Shown here: one piece after another, positions 53,784 to 62,376 of the stretch
How the letters are laid out: every line of letters begins with the position of its first letter
How positions within the stretch are numbered: the first letter of the stretch is position 1
Assembly: GCF_000422485.1 (NCBI RefSeq)
Contig: NZ_KE383849.1
Span: forward strand, 94,367-158,366
From: Paenibacillus pasadenensis DSM 19293
Lineage (GTDB): Bacteria > Bacillota > Bacilli > Paenibacillales > Paenibacillaceae
Length of the DNA: 64,000 bases
Reading direction: 5' to 3'
Made by a program: the position numbers and the translations under genes
The notes under the pieces: generated by a model
What the model was told of the DNA's origin: nothing
Seen by the model: the letters and a program-made list of their open reading frames with translations, nothing else
Database searches by the model: none

Positions 53784-54956
53784 TCAGGCAGGCCCGCCTG
53801 GCGTCTGGGCCGCCTGCCCCGCCTGCAACGGCGGCACTCCCTGCAGCAGCTTCCATTCATATTCCACGCAGGCCTGGAGGAACGCGCCCAAGCCTTTCTG
53901 ATCATTGGCCACGATCGGCTCGCTGATGTAGTACGCGTAGGTTCCGTCCCGCTTGTCGGCGCCGCCGAGGCCAGCGACCTGGCATACCTTGTTCAGGTTG
54001 ATCCAGCCCTCCTTCGTCTCGAGCACGAACTCCGCCACGATGCCGGCGAACGCTTGATGTAGCATCGGCCGCCACTCTTCCGGCAGCACGCCGAGGCGAA
54101 GTCCTTTGGCCAGCGCGAACGCGATCATCGACGAAGCCGACGCCTCCAGATAATTGCCTTTGCGGCCGGGCTGATCCGGCACCTGGAACCAGACGCCGGA
54201 GGCCGGGTCCTGGACGCGGCGCAGCGCCTGCAGCAGGTCCTTCAGGATGCGGATCAGCTCTCCGCGATCGCGGTGGGATTCCGGCAGCAGCTCCAGCACG
54301 TCCGCGAGCGCCATCGCATACCAGCCCATCGAGCGCGACCAGAAGCTCGGCGACTGCCCGGTGACGGGATCCGCCCACGGCTGCTCGCGCTTTTCGTCCC
54401 AGGCATGATAGAGCAGGCCGCTCTTCTCGTCCCGGGTGCGGCGCTCGCTGAGGAGGAACTGGCGGGTCACGTCGTCCAGCCCTTCCCCGCCCTCGTATTC
54501 GAGCAGGTATCGCAGGTAAAAGGGCGCTCCCATGTACAGGCCGTCCAGCCAGATCTGATAAGGATAGATCTGCTTGTGCCAGAACGCGCCTTCCGCCGTG
54601 CGGGGGTGGCGGCGCAGCTGCTCGCGCAGCCTGCCGGCGGCGAGCCGGTATTTCTCCTCCCCGGTCTCGCGATGCAGGTCGAACAGCAGCTTGCCGTTGT
54701 TGATATGGTCGATGTTGAACTCGTCCAGACGGTAGCTGCGGATGCTGCCGTCCTCCGCGACGAACTCGTCGAGGTTCGTGCGGATGAAGTCGAGCCAGCG
54801 GCTCTCCCCCGTCGTCTTCCAGAGCTGCAGGAAGCCCTGCAGCACGACGCCGTAATCGTACGACCACTTGCCTCCATAACCCTTGTCGCGGCTCAGCAGC
54901 GGCGTCCGCTGCAGGATCGTCTCGGCCGTCCGGACCGCCCAGGTCGTCTCCCTCAT
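53784..54956 (-). CDS. Unsaturated rhamnogalacturonyl hydrolase, GH105 (YteR/YesR type)
   Basis: 390 aa, no signal peptide, so acts in the cytoplasm. (alpha/alpha)6-barrel enzyme; YQIWLDGLYMGAPFYLRY (near residue 133) holds the catalytic aspartate of GH88/105, and WSRSMGWYAMALADVLELLP, GNYLEASASSMIAFALAKG and GTYAYYISEPIVANDQKGLGAFL are typical of YteR. Removes the unsaturated galacturonyl unit from rhamnogalacturonan disaccharides that the adjacent ABC transporter should import. One base separates it from the binding-protein stop. The C-terminal 25 residues are Pro/Gln/Ala-rich. Confidence 0.93.
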   Translation of the reverse strand: MRETTWAVRTAETILQRTPLLSRDKGYGGKWSYDYGVVLQGFLQLWKTTGESRWLDFIRTNLDEFVAEDGSIRSYRLDEFNIDHINNGKLLFDLHRETGEEKYRLAAGRLREQLRRHPRTAEGAFWHKQIYPYQIWLDGLYMGAPFYLRYLLEYEGGEGLDDVTRQFLLSERRTRDEKSGLLYHAWDEKREQPWADPVTGQSPSFWSRSMGWYAMALADVLELLPESHRDRGELIRILKDLLQALRRVQDPASGVWFQVPDQPGRKGNYLEASASSMIAFALAKGLRLGVLPEEWRPMLHQAFAGIVAEFVLETKEGWINLNKVCQVAGLGGADKRDGTYAYYISEPIVANDQKGLGAFLQACVEYEWKLLQGVPPLQAGQAAQTPGGPA

Positions 54957-54957
54957 G

Positions 54958-56508
54958 TCAATGCCCCGCCTGCTTGTAGGCCGCTTCGTATTCCTCGATG
55001 ATCGACTGGCCGCCGGACTTCCTCCACTTCTCGACCTCCGCCTTGAACTGCGCCTCGTCGATCTTGCCGAGGATGAACTTGTACGTCGCGTCCGTGATGA
55101 TCTTCTGCAGCTCGGAGCCCTGCGTCGACCAGGTCTGGGATTCCAGCGAATAGAACGGGTTCAGCACGGCGTAATCCGCGTTCTCGGCGATCAGCCGGTC
55201 GGCCTCCTGCTTGAGCTTGTCGGCGTCATGGATGGCGTAATCGTAGTCCTTCGGCCGAGAGCCGGCGAGCGGCTGCACCTCCTGCTGCCACAGATCCTGG
55301 TTCGTGATCGTCGCCGCCTTGTCGGCATCGACCGAATAGTGGACGCCCTCGATGCCGTAGGTCGTGAGCGCGTAGATGTCCTCGCTCATCAGATCGTCGA
55401 CGAACTTCAGCACCCGCTTCAGCTCCGCCTCGTCCTTCACTTCCGATCGAGGGAAGGCCAGCAGTCCGCCGATGCCGTTGTTCGCGCTCCACAGCGCGCG
55501 GGGCTGGCCTGGCGCCGTAATGTCGTTCACCATCGCGAGCTCCATGCCGTCCTGCACGCCCTTGGCCATGTTCAGCAGGTTCTTGCTGTCGAACAGCGCT
55601 CCGACGTAGATGCCGGCCTTGCCCTGCGCCAGCTTCTGCTGCTGGTCCGTCTTGGCTGTCACGGCGAAGTCCTGATTGATGTAGCCGCCGTCATAGAGCT
55701 GCTTCATGTAGTTCATCGTGTTCAGGTAGCCTTCCGTCTCGAATTCCGGGGTCGCCTTGCCGTTCTCCACTTTCCATACGTTCGGCGTGCCGAAATAGGA
55801 GCCGAGCGTCTTGAACGCGCCGTAAACGAGATCGCTGCGGTCCGTAAATCCGGTCGTGTCGTCCATGCCGTTGCCGTCGGGATCCTGCTCGGTGAATGCC
55901 TTGGCGGCCTGCAGCAGCTCGTCGGTCGTCTTCGGCAGCGGCAGGCCGAGCTTGTCGAGCCAGTCCTTGCGGATGATGACGCCGTTGCGGGCGAGCGCCT
56001 TCTGCAGCGGCACGCCATACAGCTTGCCCTCGATCGAGGCGGACTTTCGGGTATCGGCGGAGATGCCTTTCAAATTCGGGAACTCGTCCAGATAAGGCCC
56101 GACCTCCCAGAACATGCCGGACTTGAGCGCGCTGCGCACCGAGGAATTGTCCAGAATCGTCAGCGTCACGATATCGGCCAGCGAGCCCGACGCGAGCGAC
56201 GTATTGATCCGCTCTTCCTTGGAAGCGTCCGGGATCCAGGAGAAGCTGAGCTTCGTATTCGTCGCTTCCTCGATCTTCTTCACGACCGTGCCGGTCGGAG
56301 GCGAGGCGGTATGCAGCACGTTCAGCCAGGTGATCGACACCGGCTCGGCCGGCTCGGCCGCGCCGCCCGTCCCTGCCGCTCCGGCATTCGCTCCTGCGCT
56401 GCCCTTGCCTTCCGCTTGTCCTCCCGCCCCATTGCCGCTGCATGCCGACAGCAGCAGCGCGCATCCGAGCAGCGTCAGCCCAGCCTGCTTCATTCGTTTG
56501 GTTTCCAT
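54958..56508 (-). CDS. Lipoprotein solute-binding protein of a Lpl-type sugar ABC transporter
   Basis: 516 aa. Lipoprotein signal LTLLGCALLLSACSG with lipobox cysteine near residue 23, Gly/Ala linker (24-55), then a cluster-D/F type extracellular binding protein: NVLHTASPPTGTVVKKIEEATNTKL, GKLYGVPLQKALARNGVIIRKDWLDKLGLPLPKTTDELLQAAKAF, and a DPDGNGMDDTTGF calcium-like loop. Same family as LplA/YtcQ. It should capture pectin-derived oligosaccharides. Starts 31 bases after the permease. Confidence 0.92.
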   Translation of the reverse strand: METKRMKQAGLTLLGCALLLSACSGNGAGGQAEGKGSAGANAGAAGTGGAAEPAEPVSITWLNVLHTASPPTGTVVKKIEEATNTKLSFSWIPDASKEERINTSLASGSLADIVTLTILDNSSVRSALKSGMFWEVGPYLDEFPNLKGISADTRKSASIEGKLYGVPLQKALARNGVIIRKDWLDKLGLPLPKTTDELLQAAKAFTEQDPDGNGMDDTTGFTDRSDLVYGAFKTLGSYFGTPNVWKVENGKATPEFETEGYLNTMNYMKQLYDGGYINQDFAVTAKTDQQQKLAQGKAGIYVGALFDSKNLLNMAKGVQDGMELAMVNDITAPGQPRALWSANNGIGGLLAFPRSEVKDEAELKRVLKFVDDLMSEDIYALTTYGIEGVHYSVDADKAATITNQDLWQQEVQPLAGSRPKDYDYAIHDADKLKQEADRLIAENADYAVLNPFYSLESQTWSTQGSELQKIITDATYKFILGKIDEAQFKAEVEKWRKSGGQSIIEEYEAAYKQAGH

Positions 56509-56539
56509 GTCGCTCGCCCCTTTTCTTCATGTGGTTGAT

Positions 56540-57505
56540 TCAATAGACTCCGTCCTCGCCCATCTTCTTCGCCAGCCGGTTGGCCAGCATGACGAGCGCC
56601 AGGCCGACCAGCCCCTTGAACAGGCCGATCGTCGTGCTGTAGCTGAGCTGTCCGTTCTTCAGCCCCGCCGTATAGATGTAAGTATCGAAGATCTCCGCCA
56701 CCTCGCGGTTGATGGAGTTGAGCAGCAGATACATATGCTCGAACCCGAGGTCGAGCGTATGGCCGATCTTGAGGATCAGCAGCGTGATGATGACCGGACG
56801 GATGGCCGGCAGCGTCACATGCCACATCTTGCGCAGCCGGCTCGCGCCGTCCATGTCCGCCGCCTCGTACAGCTGCGGATCGACGGCGGAGATCGCCGCG
56901 ATGAAAATGATCGTCGACCAGCCGAGCTCCTTCCAGATGATCTGGCCGATGTACATGAAGCGGAGCCATTCCGGCGAGGTGAGGAAGTCGATCCGGGGCA
57001 GCCCGACGCTGGCGAGCGCCTCGTTGACGACGCCTCCGTCGACCGACAGGAACACGTAGCAGATGGAGACGATGATGACCCAGGACATGAAGTGGGGCAA
57101 ATAGAGCAGCGTCTGGACGGCGTTCCGGAACCGCCTCGCCCGCGCCTCGTTCAGCAGCAGCGCGAACAGGATCGGCAGCGGAAACACGAGCAGCACGTCC
57201 ATCAGGAACAGCACGATCGTGTTGCGCAGCAGCATCAGGAACGTCGGCTCGGCGAACAACCGCTCGAAATGCTTCAGTCCGACCCACGGGCTGCCGCCGA
57301 GGCCGAGGAAGGGCTGATAGTCCTTGAAGGCGATGATCAGCCCCCCCATGGGCAAATACTTGAATGCGACGAAATAAAGGAAGCCGGGGAGAATCATCAG
57401 ATAGAGGAGCTTGTCTCGCCGCCATCCCTTCCATCGATGCGCGGCCCTGCTTTTCAGAGCGGCTCCGGGCGAGCGGCTCGCCGGTGCCGCCAAGGAATCC
57501 TTCAT
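56540..57505 (-). CDS. ABC sugar permease, LplB/YteP type
   Basis: 321 aa, six membrane segments (about 33-52, 95-118, 128-150, 180-205, 225-245 region, 285-305). LYLMILPGFLYFVAFKYLPMGGLIIAFKDYQ is the family start, and the EAA loop is YEAADMDGASRLRKMWHVTLPAIRP. The partner permease is on the other strand at 57797. No ATPase gene is present, as usual for this transporter class, which shares MsmX. Confidence 0.94.
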   Translation of the reverse strand: MKDSLAAPASRSPGAALKSRAAHRWKGWRRDKLLYLMILPGFLYFVAFKYLPMGGLIIAFKDYQPFLGLGGSPWVGLKHFERLFAEPTFLMLLRNTIVLFLMDVLLVFPLPILFALLLNEARARRFRNAVQTLLYLPHFMSWVIIVSICYVFLSVDGGVVNEALASVGLPRIDFLTSPEWLRFMYIGQIIWKELGWSTIIFIAAISAVDPQLYEAADMDGASRLRKMWHVTLPAIRPVIITLLILKIGHTLDLGFEHMYLLLNSINREVAEIFDTYIYTAGLKNGQLSYSTTIGLFKGLVGLALVMLANRLAKKMGEDGVY

Positions 57506-57565
57506 GAATCATTGCCCCCTCGCAAGCGCTGTCAAATCTGTTTCCAGCATAGCCCGCGCCCGCCA

Positions 57566-57743
57566 TTCCGCCTATAATCATTTGCTGATCATCGTGGCCT
57601 TTTCCTTGCCGCTGCGGGCTTTTCCGGTCATGGAGCTGAGACGGAGCGCATGGAATCAGCTGAGGATCATCGCAGCGGCGGCCGCCGCGCGGCGGCGCTT
57701 CCGGACGGCATCGCAGATCCGCGCCTGGTGATTATAGGCGGAA
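57566..57743. promoter_or_regulatory. Long-distance 15-bp inverted repeat in the divergent permease promoter region
   Basis: TTCCGCCTATAATCA at 57566-57580 recurs exactly as its complement TGATTATAGGCGGAA at 57729-57743. Each copy contains TATAAT directed towards the distant gene (lplC-type for the left copy, lplB-type for the right), about 220 bases from each start. No good minus-35 accompanies either (TAGCCC, TATCAA), which fits activator dependence. The rest of the gap shows nothing else. Confidence 0.6.
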
Positions 57744-57796
57744 CTCCGTTCCCTTGATACAGTCGGAGCATGGACCATCTCCAAGGAGGAATTCGC

Positions 57797-58675
57797 ATGA
57801 ACCGATCCCACCGTCCCGCTCCCGGAAGCCGGCTGTTCGATGTGTTCAACTACAGCTTTCTGGGTGCGGCCGCGCTCGTCTGCGTGCTGCCGTTCATCCA
57901 TGTCATCGCCAGCTCGTTCGCCTCGACATCCGAGGTCGTCTCGAGGCGCTTCATCCTGTTCCCGACGACGTTCTCGCTCGACGCCTACCGCTACATCCTC
58001 TCCACGCCGACGCTGTTCAAAGGACTCGGCGTCTCGCTCGGCGTGACGGCGGCCGGCACGATCGTCAGCATGGCGCTGACGGCGCTCATGGCGTACGGCC
58101 TGTCGCGCCGCTATCTCGGCGGCCGCGGAGCGATCAACTTCATCGTCGTCTTCTCGATGCTGTTCAGCGGAGGCATGATCCCGACGTTCCTCGTCGTCAA
58201 GGAATTCGGCCTGATCAACTCCTATGCCTCGATGATCGTGCCGGTCGCGGTCAACGCGTTCAACCTCATCATCATGCGGAACTTCTTCCAGGCGATCCCG
58301 GACAGCCTGGAGGAATCGGCCAAGATCGACGGCTCCAACGACCTCGGCATCTTCTTCAAGATCATGCTGCCGCTGGCGCTGCCCTCGGTGGCGACGATCT
58401 CGCTTTTTTATGCCGTCGCCTACTGGAACACCTACATGACCGCGATCCTCTACATCACCGACTCCGTCCGCTGGCCGATCCAGGTGCTGCTGCGGCAGAT
58501 CGTCATCGTCTCGAGCGGCATGCAGGCCGAAAGCGGCTCCGTCGACGTCGTCCCTCCCGCCCAGACGATCAAGATGGCCGTCATCGTCGTCGCCACGCTG
58601 CCGATGCTGCTCGCCTATCCATTCGTGCAGCGGCATTTCGTGAAGGGAGCGCTGCTCGGGGCGGTCAAGGGATGA
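57797..58675 (+). CDS. ABC sugar permease, LplC/YtcP type
   Basis: 292 aa from the ATG at 57797, eight bases after AAGGAGG. Six membrane segments; FNYSFLGAAALVCVLPFIHVIASSFASTSEV start, FSMLFSGGMIPTFLVVKEFGLINSYASMIVP, and EAA loop ESAKIDGSNDLGIFFKIMLPLALP are those of the LplC group. Pairs with the permease at 56540, though it is transcribed in the opposite direction as a one-gene unit ending in a terminator. Confidence 0.94.
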   Translation: MNRSHRPAPGSRLFDVFNYSFLGAAALVCVLPFIHVIASSFASTSEVVSRRFILFPTTFSLDAYRYILSTPTLFKGLGVSLGVTAAGTIVSMALTALMAYGLSRRYLGGRGAINFIVVFSMLFSGGMIPTFLVVKEFGLINSYASMIVPVAVNAFNLIIMRNFFQAIPDSLEESAKIDGSNDLGIFFKIMLPLALPSVATISLFYAVAYWNTYMTAILYITDSVRWPIQVLLRQIVIVSSGMQAESGSVDVVPPAQTIKMAVIVVATLPMLLAYPFVQRHFVKGALLGAVKG

Positions 58676-58676
58676 G

Positions 58677-58725
58677 AAAAGCGAGGAGAGAGCCTGCCTG
58701 GGCGGGCTCCCTCCTCGCTTTTTTT
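58677..58725. terminator. Terminator between the LplC-type permease and araC-type gene
   Basis: AAAAGCGAGGAG pairs with CTCCTCGCTTTT, extended by GAGCC/GGCTC; T run on the plus strand, A run at the other end. Confidence 0.88.
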
Positions 58726-58767
58726 GCGGGCGCGGCCGGCGGCCCGCAGGGCGGCGCCGCTTGAGGC

Positions 58768-61032
58768 TCACGCTCCGCGGCGCTCCTTGCGGTAGGCGCC
58801 CGGGGTCATGTTCTCCTTCTTGCGGAAGGAGCGGATGAAGTTCTGCGGATTCTGGTACTGCAGCCGCTCCGCGATCTCCTTGACGGGCAGCTCCGTTTCG
58901 GCCAGCCATTTTTTCGCCGTCTCGAGCCGGTAGTTCATGAGGAACTCGCTGAACGTGATGCCGTATTCCTTGCGGAAAATGCTGCTCAAGTAGTTCGGAT
59001 TGTAGTGCAGCCGGTCCGCGATCGACTCCAGCGACAGCTCCCGGTCGTACTCGCTGCGCACGATCGCGGCGATCCGGTCCGACAGCGAGCGGAACTGCTC
59101 GTTCGTCTTCTGCTTCATCGAGCGGGCCATCGGCAGCACCGCGCCCTCCATCAGGATCCGCTCGATCTCCTCCGGATTGCGGATCTGCAGCACGCGCTGG
59201 TAGAGCGACTCGTTGTCCGGCGCCAGCAGCACCTGGATGCCGAGCAGCTGCTCCAGCTGGATCAGGTCGTGCACGAACCGGACGAGCATCACCTCGAAGT
59301 CGGTCGAGTTCTTGCTCGTCTTCATCCACTCGGCGAGGAACGGATACAGCGCGGCCGCGGCCGCCTGCTCGTCGCCGAGGCGGATCGCGTCGAACAGGAT
59401 GTTTTCCAGCTGCGCCGGATAGCGGAGCAGCACCGGACCGGAGACGACCTCCGCCACATCCTCGTAAAAGATGATCGATTCCTTGCCGAGATGCAGCCGC
59501 TGATGGAGCGCCTGCTTGCCCATCTCGACGGCTTCCCTGCTGCCGCCGGCAAGATCCCGGTAGATCCGGCTGAAGCCGACGCTGATCGAGACGCCGAGAC
59601 GCTCGCGCGCGCCGACGATCGCCTGCTTGGCCGCCTGCTGCAGGCAGCGCTGGATCTCCTCGTCGGTCCAGCCGTCGAACGTGAACACCGTCGCCTGCGT
59701 GCCTTCATTGAGCACGATCGGCAGCAGCCTTCGCTCGCGCGGCACGAGCTCCTCCACGAGATGGCTGGCCGCAAGCAGCAGCATGTCCTTGTCAGCCGCG
59801 CCTCGCGAGCCGTAGCTGTCAAGCTGGATCAGCATGACCGCATAGCGGCATTCGGGCGACAGGCGGTAGCCGAACCGGCGGAGCTGGTGAGCGAGCTCGT
59901 CCGCCTCCATGCGGCCGCGGAACAGGTTCAGCAGCAGCTGCGTCTCCAGCTTGGGCAGCTCCGTCTCGAGCAGGCTCTCCAGGCTCTGCTTCTCGACGAG
60001 CAGATGGTCGATCGAGCGGACGATCCAGTCGATCTCGTCCTTGGCCGGCGCGTCGGCGGCCTGCGCTCCGGCGGATCTCGGCAGGCGGACCTGGATGCGG
60101 CGGATCGAGTTGGCGAAGTAGTAGGCGATGAAATAAGCGACGACGACGATCAGGCCGGCGATGAGCGCTCCCATCAGGATGAGGCCGTACAAAGCGGGGC
60201 GAAGCGCCTGGGCCGTCTCCTGCGGACGCAGCGGCGTCGCGTATACCCAGCTGTTGTAGTCCGAGCGGACGTAAGCCGCCTGGGTCCTTCGCCCGGAGCT
60301 GTCCGTCAGCGTCACGACGCCGGATGTCCCCTTGGCGGCTTCCCCGGCCAGCAGGCGGACCGCGGCGGCGTCCAGTCCGAGCGGACGCGGCTCGTACAGC
60401 GGCGTCCCCTCGCTGTTGAGGATGAGCAGCGGCGAGTCCTCGCGCGTCGCCAGCATCCGGTCGAGGCTCGCCTTCGGCAGGTCCGACAGCGCGACGGCGG
60501 TCTTGGCGATCGAGAAGGCCGGAAGCGTATGGACCAGCCGCAGGCCGTCCTGCGTCGGCATCCAGAACAAGCCCGTCCTGCGGCCGCCGATGTAGTCGTC
60601 CTGCAGCCGCCGGAGCTCCTCGTCCGAGAGCTGGGTCAGCTTGCCGCTGGCGATCTGCCAGCGCTGCTGGAGGCTGATGAGCGTATACTCGGCGCCGTCC
60701 ATCCCCATCGTGGCGATGTAGTTCAGCTGCGAGTTGACGCTCCGGAACTCCTGGAACGACTGCTCGCTGATCGGCTGCGAGACGGCCTCCCGGAAGGAGC
60801 TCGTCGTGCTGTAGGTTGTGAAAGCGTATTCAATCGTGCGTATGCTTTGCTCGAGCGTATTTTTGGATTGGGAGACGAAGCTCAGCTTGCCCGCGGCCAG
60901 CCGGTCGATGACCGAATGGGTCGTCGTCATGTAAATATAGCTGCCGAGCCCGGAAGCAAGCGCGACACCCAGCACGAGGATCGGCAGGAAGATGCGGTAG
61001 AAGGTCTTGCCTTGGCGGAACCGGATGGTCAT
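58768..61032 (-). CDS. Membrane-anchored AraC-family transcription regulator (754 aa)
   Basis: Two membrane segments (about 13-35 and 283-307) enclose an extracytoplasmic sensor (Cache-like). Then a linker and a region of unknown type (about 345-640), and a C-terminal AraC double helix-turn-helix (about 655-752): LSLESIADRLHYNPNYLSSIFRKEYGITFSEFLMNYRLETAKKWL and KEIAERLQYQNPQNFIRSFRKKENMTPGAYRK. This one-component type is common next to Lpl-type sugar transporters in Paenibacillus. It should sense extracellular pectin fragments or binding-protein state, and activate the divergent permease operons. Promoter at 61067-61095. Confidence 0.92.
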   Translation of the reverse strand: MTIRFRQGKTFYRIFLPILVLGVALASGLGSYIYMTTTHSVIDRLAAGKLSFVSQSKNTLEQSIRTIEYAFTTYSTTSSFREAVSQPISEQSFQEFRSVNSQLNYIATMGMDGAEYTLISLQQRWQIASGKLTQLSDEELRRLQDDYIGGRRTGLFWMPTQDGLRLVHTLPAFSIAKTAVALSDLPKASLDRMLATREDSPLLILNSEGTPLYEPRPLGLDAAAVRLLAGEAAKGTSGVVTLTDSSGRRTQAAYVRSDYNSWVYATPLRPQETAQALRPALYGLILMGALIAGLIVVVAYFIAYYFANSIRRIQVRLPRSAGAQAADAPAKDEIDWIVRSIDHLLVEKQSLESLLETELPKLETQLLLNLFRGRMEADELAHQLRRFGYRLSPECRYAVMLIQLDSYGSRGAADKDMLLLAASHLVEELVPRERRLLPIVLNEGTQATVFTFDGWTDEEIQRCLQQAAKQAIVGARERLGVSISVGFSRIYRDLAGGSREAVEMGKQALHQRLHLGKESIIFYEDVAEVVSGPVLLRYPAQLENILFDAIRLGDEQAAAAALYPFLAEWMKTSKNSTDFEVMLVRFVHDLIQLEQLLGIQVLLAPDNESLYQRVLQIRNPEEIERILMEGAVLPMARSMKQKTNEQFRSLSDRIAAIVRSEYDRELSLESIADRLHYNPNYLSSIFRKEYGITFSEFLMNYRLETAKKWLAETELPVKEIAERLQYQNPQNFIRSFRKKENMTPGAYRKERRGA

Positions 61033-61066
61033 GGCGATATGAGCCCCTCTTCAGCGTTCTTGCCCT

Positions 61067-61095
61067 ATTATAATTCGCATTCCATGATCTGCCAA
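61067..61095 (-). promoter_or_regulatory. Promoter of the araC-type regulator gene
   Basis: On the minus strand TTGGCA, 17-base spacer, TATAAT; 35 bases upstream of the start codon. Confidence 0.75.
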
Positions 61096-61112
61096 TATTT
61101 TTAAAACGTGTG

Positions 61113-61128
61113 CGGAAAACGCTTTCCG
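61113..61128. promoter_or_regulatory. LacI-type operator between the two regulator genes
   Basis: CGGAAAACGCTTTCCG, 6-bp arms around a central ACGC, the form of LacI/CcpA family sites. It lies four bases upstream of the lacI minus-35 and 18 bases from the araC minus-35, so it could control both. The overlapping AACGTGTGCGGAAA stretch (61105-61118) recurs in front of uxaC at 62253 as AACGTGTGCGAAA. Confidence 0.65.
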
Positions 61129-61132
61129 GTCC

Positions 61133-61161
61133 TTGACGGGCTCGCGGGCCGGGCCTACAAT
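61133..61161 (+). promoter_or_regulatory. Promoter of the lacI-type gene
   Basis: TTGACG, 17-base spacer, TACAAT; 67 bases upstream of the start codon at 61229. Confidence 0.75.
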
Positions 61162-61228
61162 GAAGGCGTCGCCAAATGCACGAAGGACGGAATCGAGCCG
61201 GCGGCGGGAAAGGAAGGACGACGACAGC

Positions 61229-62227
61229 ATGGTCACCATCAAGGACATCGCCCGCGCGGCCGGAGTCTCCCACACGACCGTCTCGCGGGCGCTCGGCGGC
61301 AGCCCGCAGATCAAGCGCGAGACGCGCGAGCGCATCGCCCGCATCGCCGCCGACATGAACTACGCGCCGAACTTCAGCGCCAAGAGCCTCGTCCAGCGCA
61401 GGACGTACACGATCGGCCTGTTCTTCTCCAGCATCGCGCAAGGCACGTCGGCCAGCTTCCTCGCCGAGGCGCTCCGAGGCATCCGCCAGCAGATCGGCGA
61501 GGACTACCTGCTGTCCGTAGCCGGCCTCGACATGATGGAGCATTACGACTCCGTCACGCCGCAGCGCTACGACGGCATCCTGCTGATGAGCCAGAGCGAC
61601 GCGGACAACGGCTTCATCTACCATGTCCGGCAGGCGTCGCTGCCGCTCGTCGTGCTCAACCGCCAGCTGGACGATCCCAGCGTCGCGACGGTGTCGGCCA
61701 GCGACCGGGACGGCGTCGCCGCAGCGGTCGCCTACGCGGCCGCCAGAGGCCATCGCCGCTTCGCGCTGATCGAGGGACGAAGCGGCTTCCGCTCGACCGC
61801 GCAGCGCCGGGCCGGCTACATCGACGGGCTCATCCGCCACGGCCTGCCGCTGTGCGAGGAATGCTTCGTCCAGGGCGACTACGGCCCCGAAAGCGGCCAT
61901 GCCGCCATGCTCCGCCTGCTGGAGCTGGAGGAGCGCCCAAGCGTCGTCATCTGCTCCAACGACGACATGGCGATCGGCGCGATGAACGCCTGTTATGCCC
62001 AGGGCGTCGCGATTCCCTCCGGGATGTCGCTGATCGGGTTCGACGACATCCCCTATGCGCGTTATGCCAGCCCGGCGCTGACGACCGTCGGCCGTCCCGT
62101 GGCGGAGATCGCCCGGCTCGGAGCGGAGCAGCTGCTGGCGCTCATGCGCGATCCGTCGCTCGCGGCGTCCCAGCTGCTGGTGAAGACCGAGCTGATGGCG
62201 AGGGACAGCGTGGCGGACCTGCGGTAG
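61229..62227 (+). CDS. LacI-family transcriptional repressor
   Basis: 332 aa from the ATG at 61229 (MVTIKDIARAAGVSHTTVSRAL) behind AAAGGAAGGACG; the open frame upstream is not used. LacI HTH at residues 2-22, hinge to about 55, then a periplasmic-binding-like sensor domain (RTYTIGLFFSSIAQGTS to the C-terminus; SLIGFDDIPYARYASPALTTV is typical). Adjacent to uxaC and to a LacI-type operator, so it likely responds to a uronate or a pectin-derived sugar; the effector is unknown. Confidence 0.92.
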   Translation: MVTIKDIARAAGVSHTTVSRALGGSPQIKRETRERIARIAADMNYAPNFSAKSLVQRRTYTIGLFFSSIAQGTSASFLAEALRGIRQQIGEDYLLSVAGLDMMEHYDSVTPQRYDGILLMSQSDADNGFIYHVRQASLPLVVLNRQLDDPSVATVSASDRDGVAAAVAYAAARGHRRFALIEGRSGFRSTAQRRAGYIDGLIRHGLPLCEECFVQGDYGPESGHAAMLRLLELEERPSVVICSNDDMAIGAMNACYAQGVAIPSGMSLIGFDDIPYARYASPALTTVGRPVAEIARLGAEQLLALMRDPSLAASQLLVKTELMARDSVADLR

Positions 62228-62376
62228 CGTCCGCTTTTTGCAGCAAGATGTTAACGTGTGCGAAATCGGAACCGAAACACGGAACGCCTTCCGAGACCGT
62301 CCCGGAACGTCCCCCTTCAATACCGGCGTGACGCTGCAGGCACGCCGATCCTCAATCGACAAGGAGCGATATTGCG

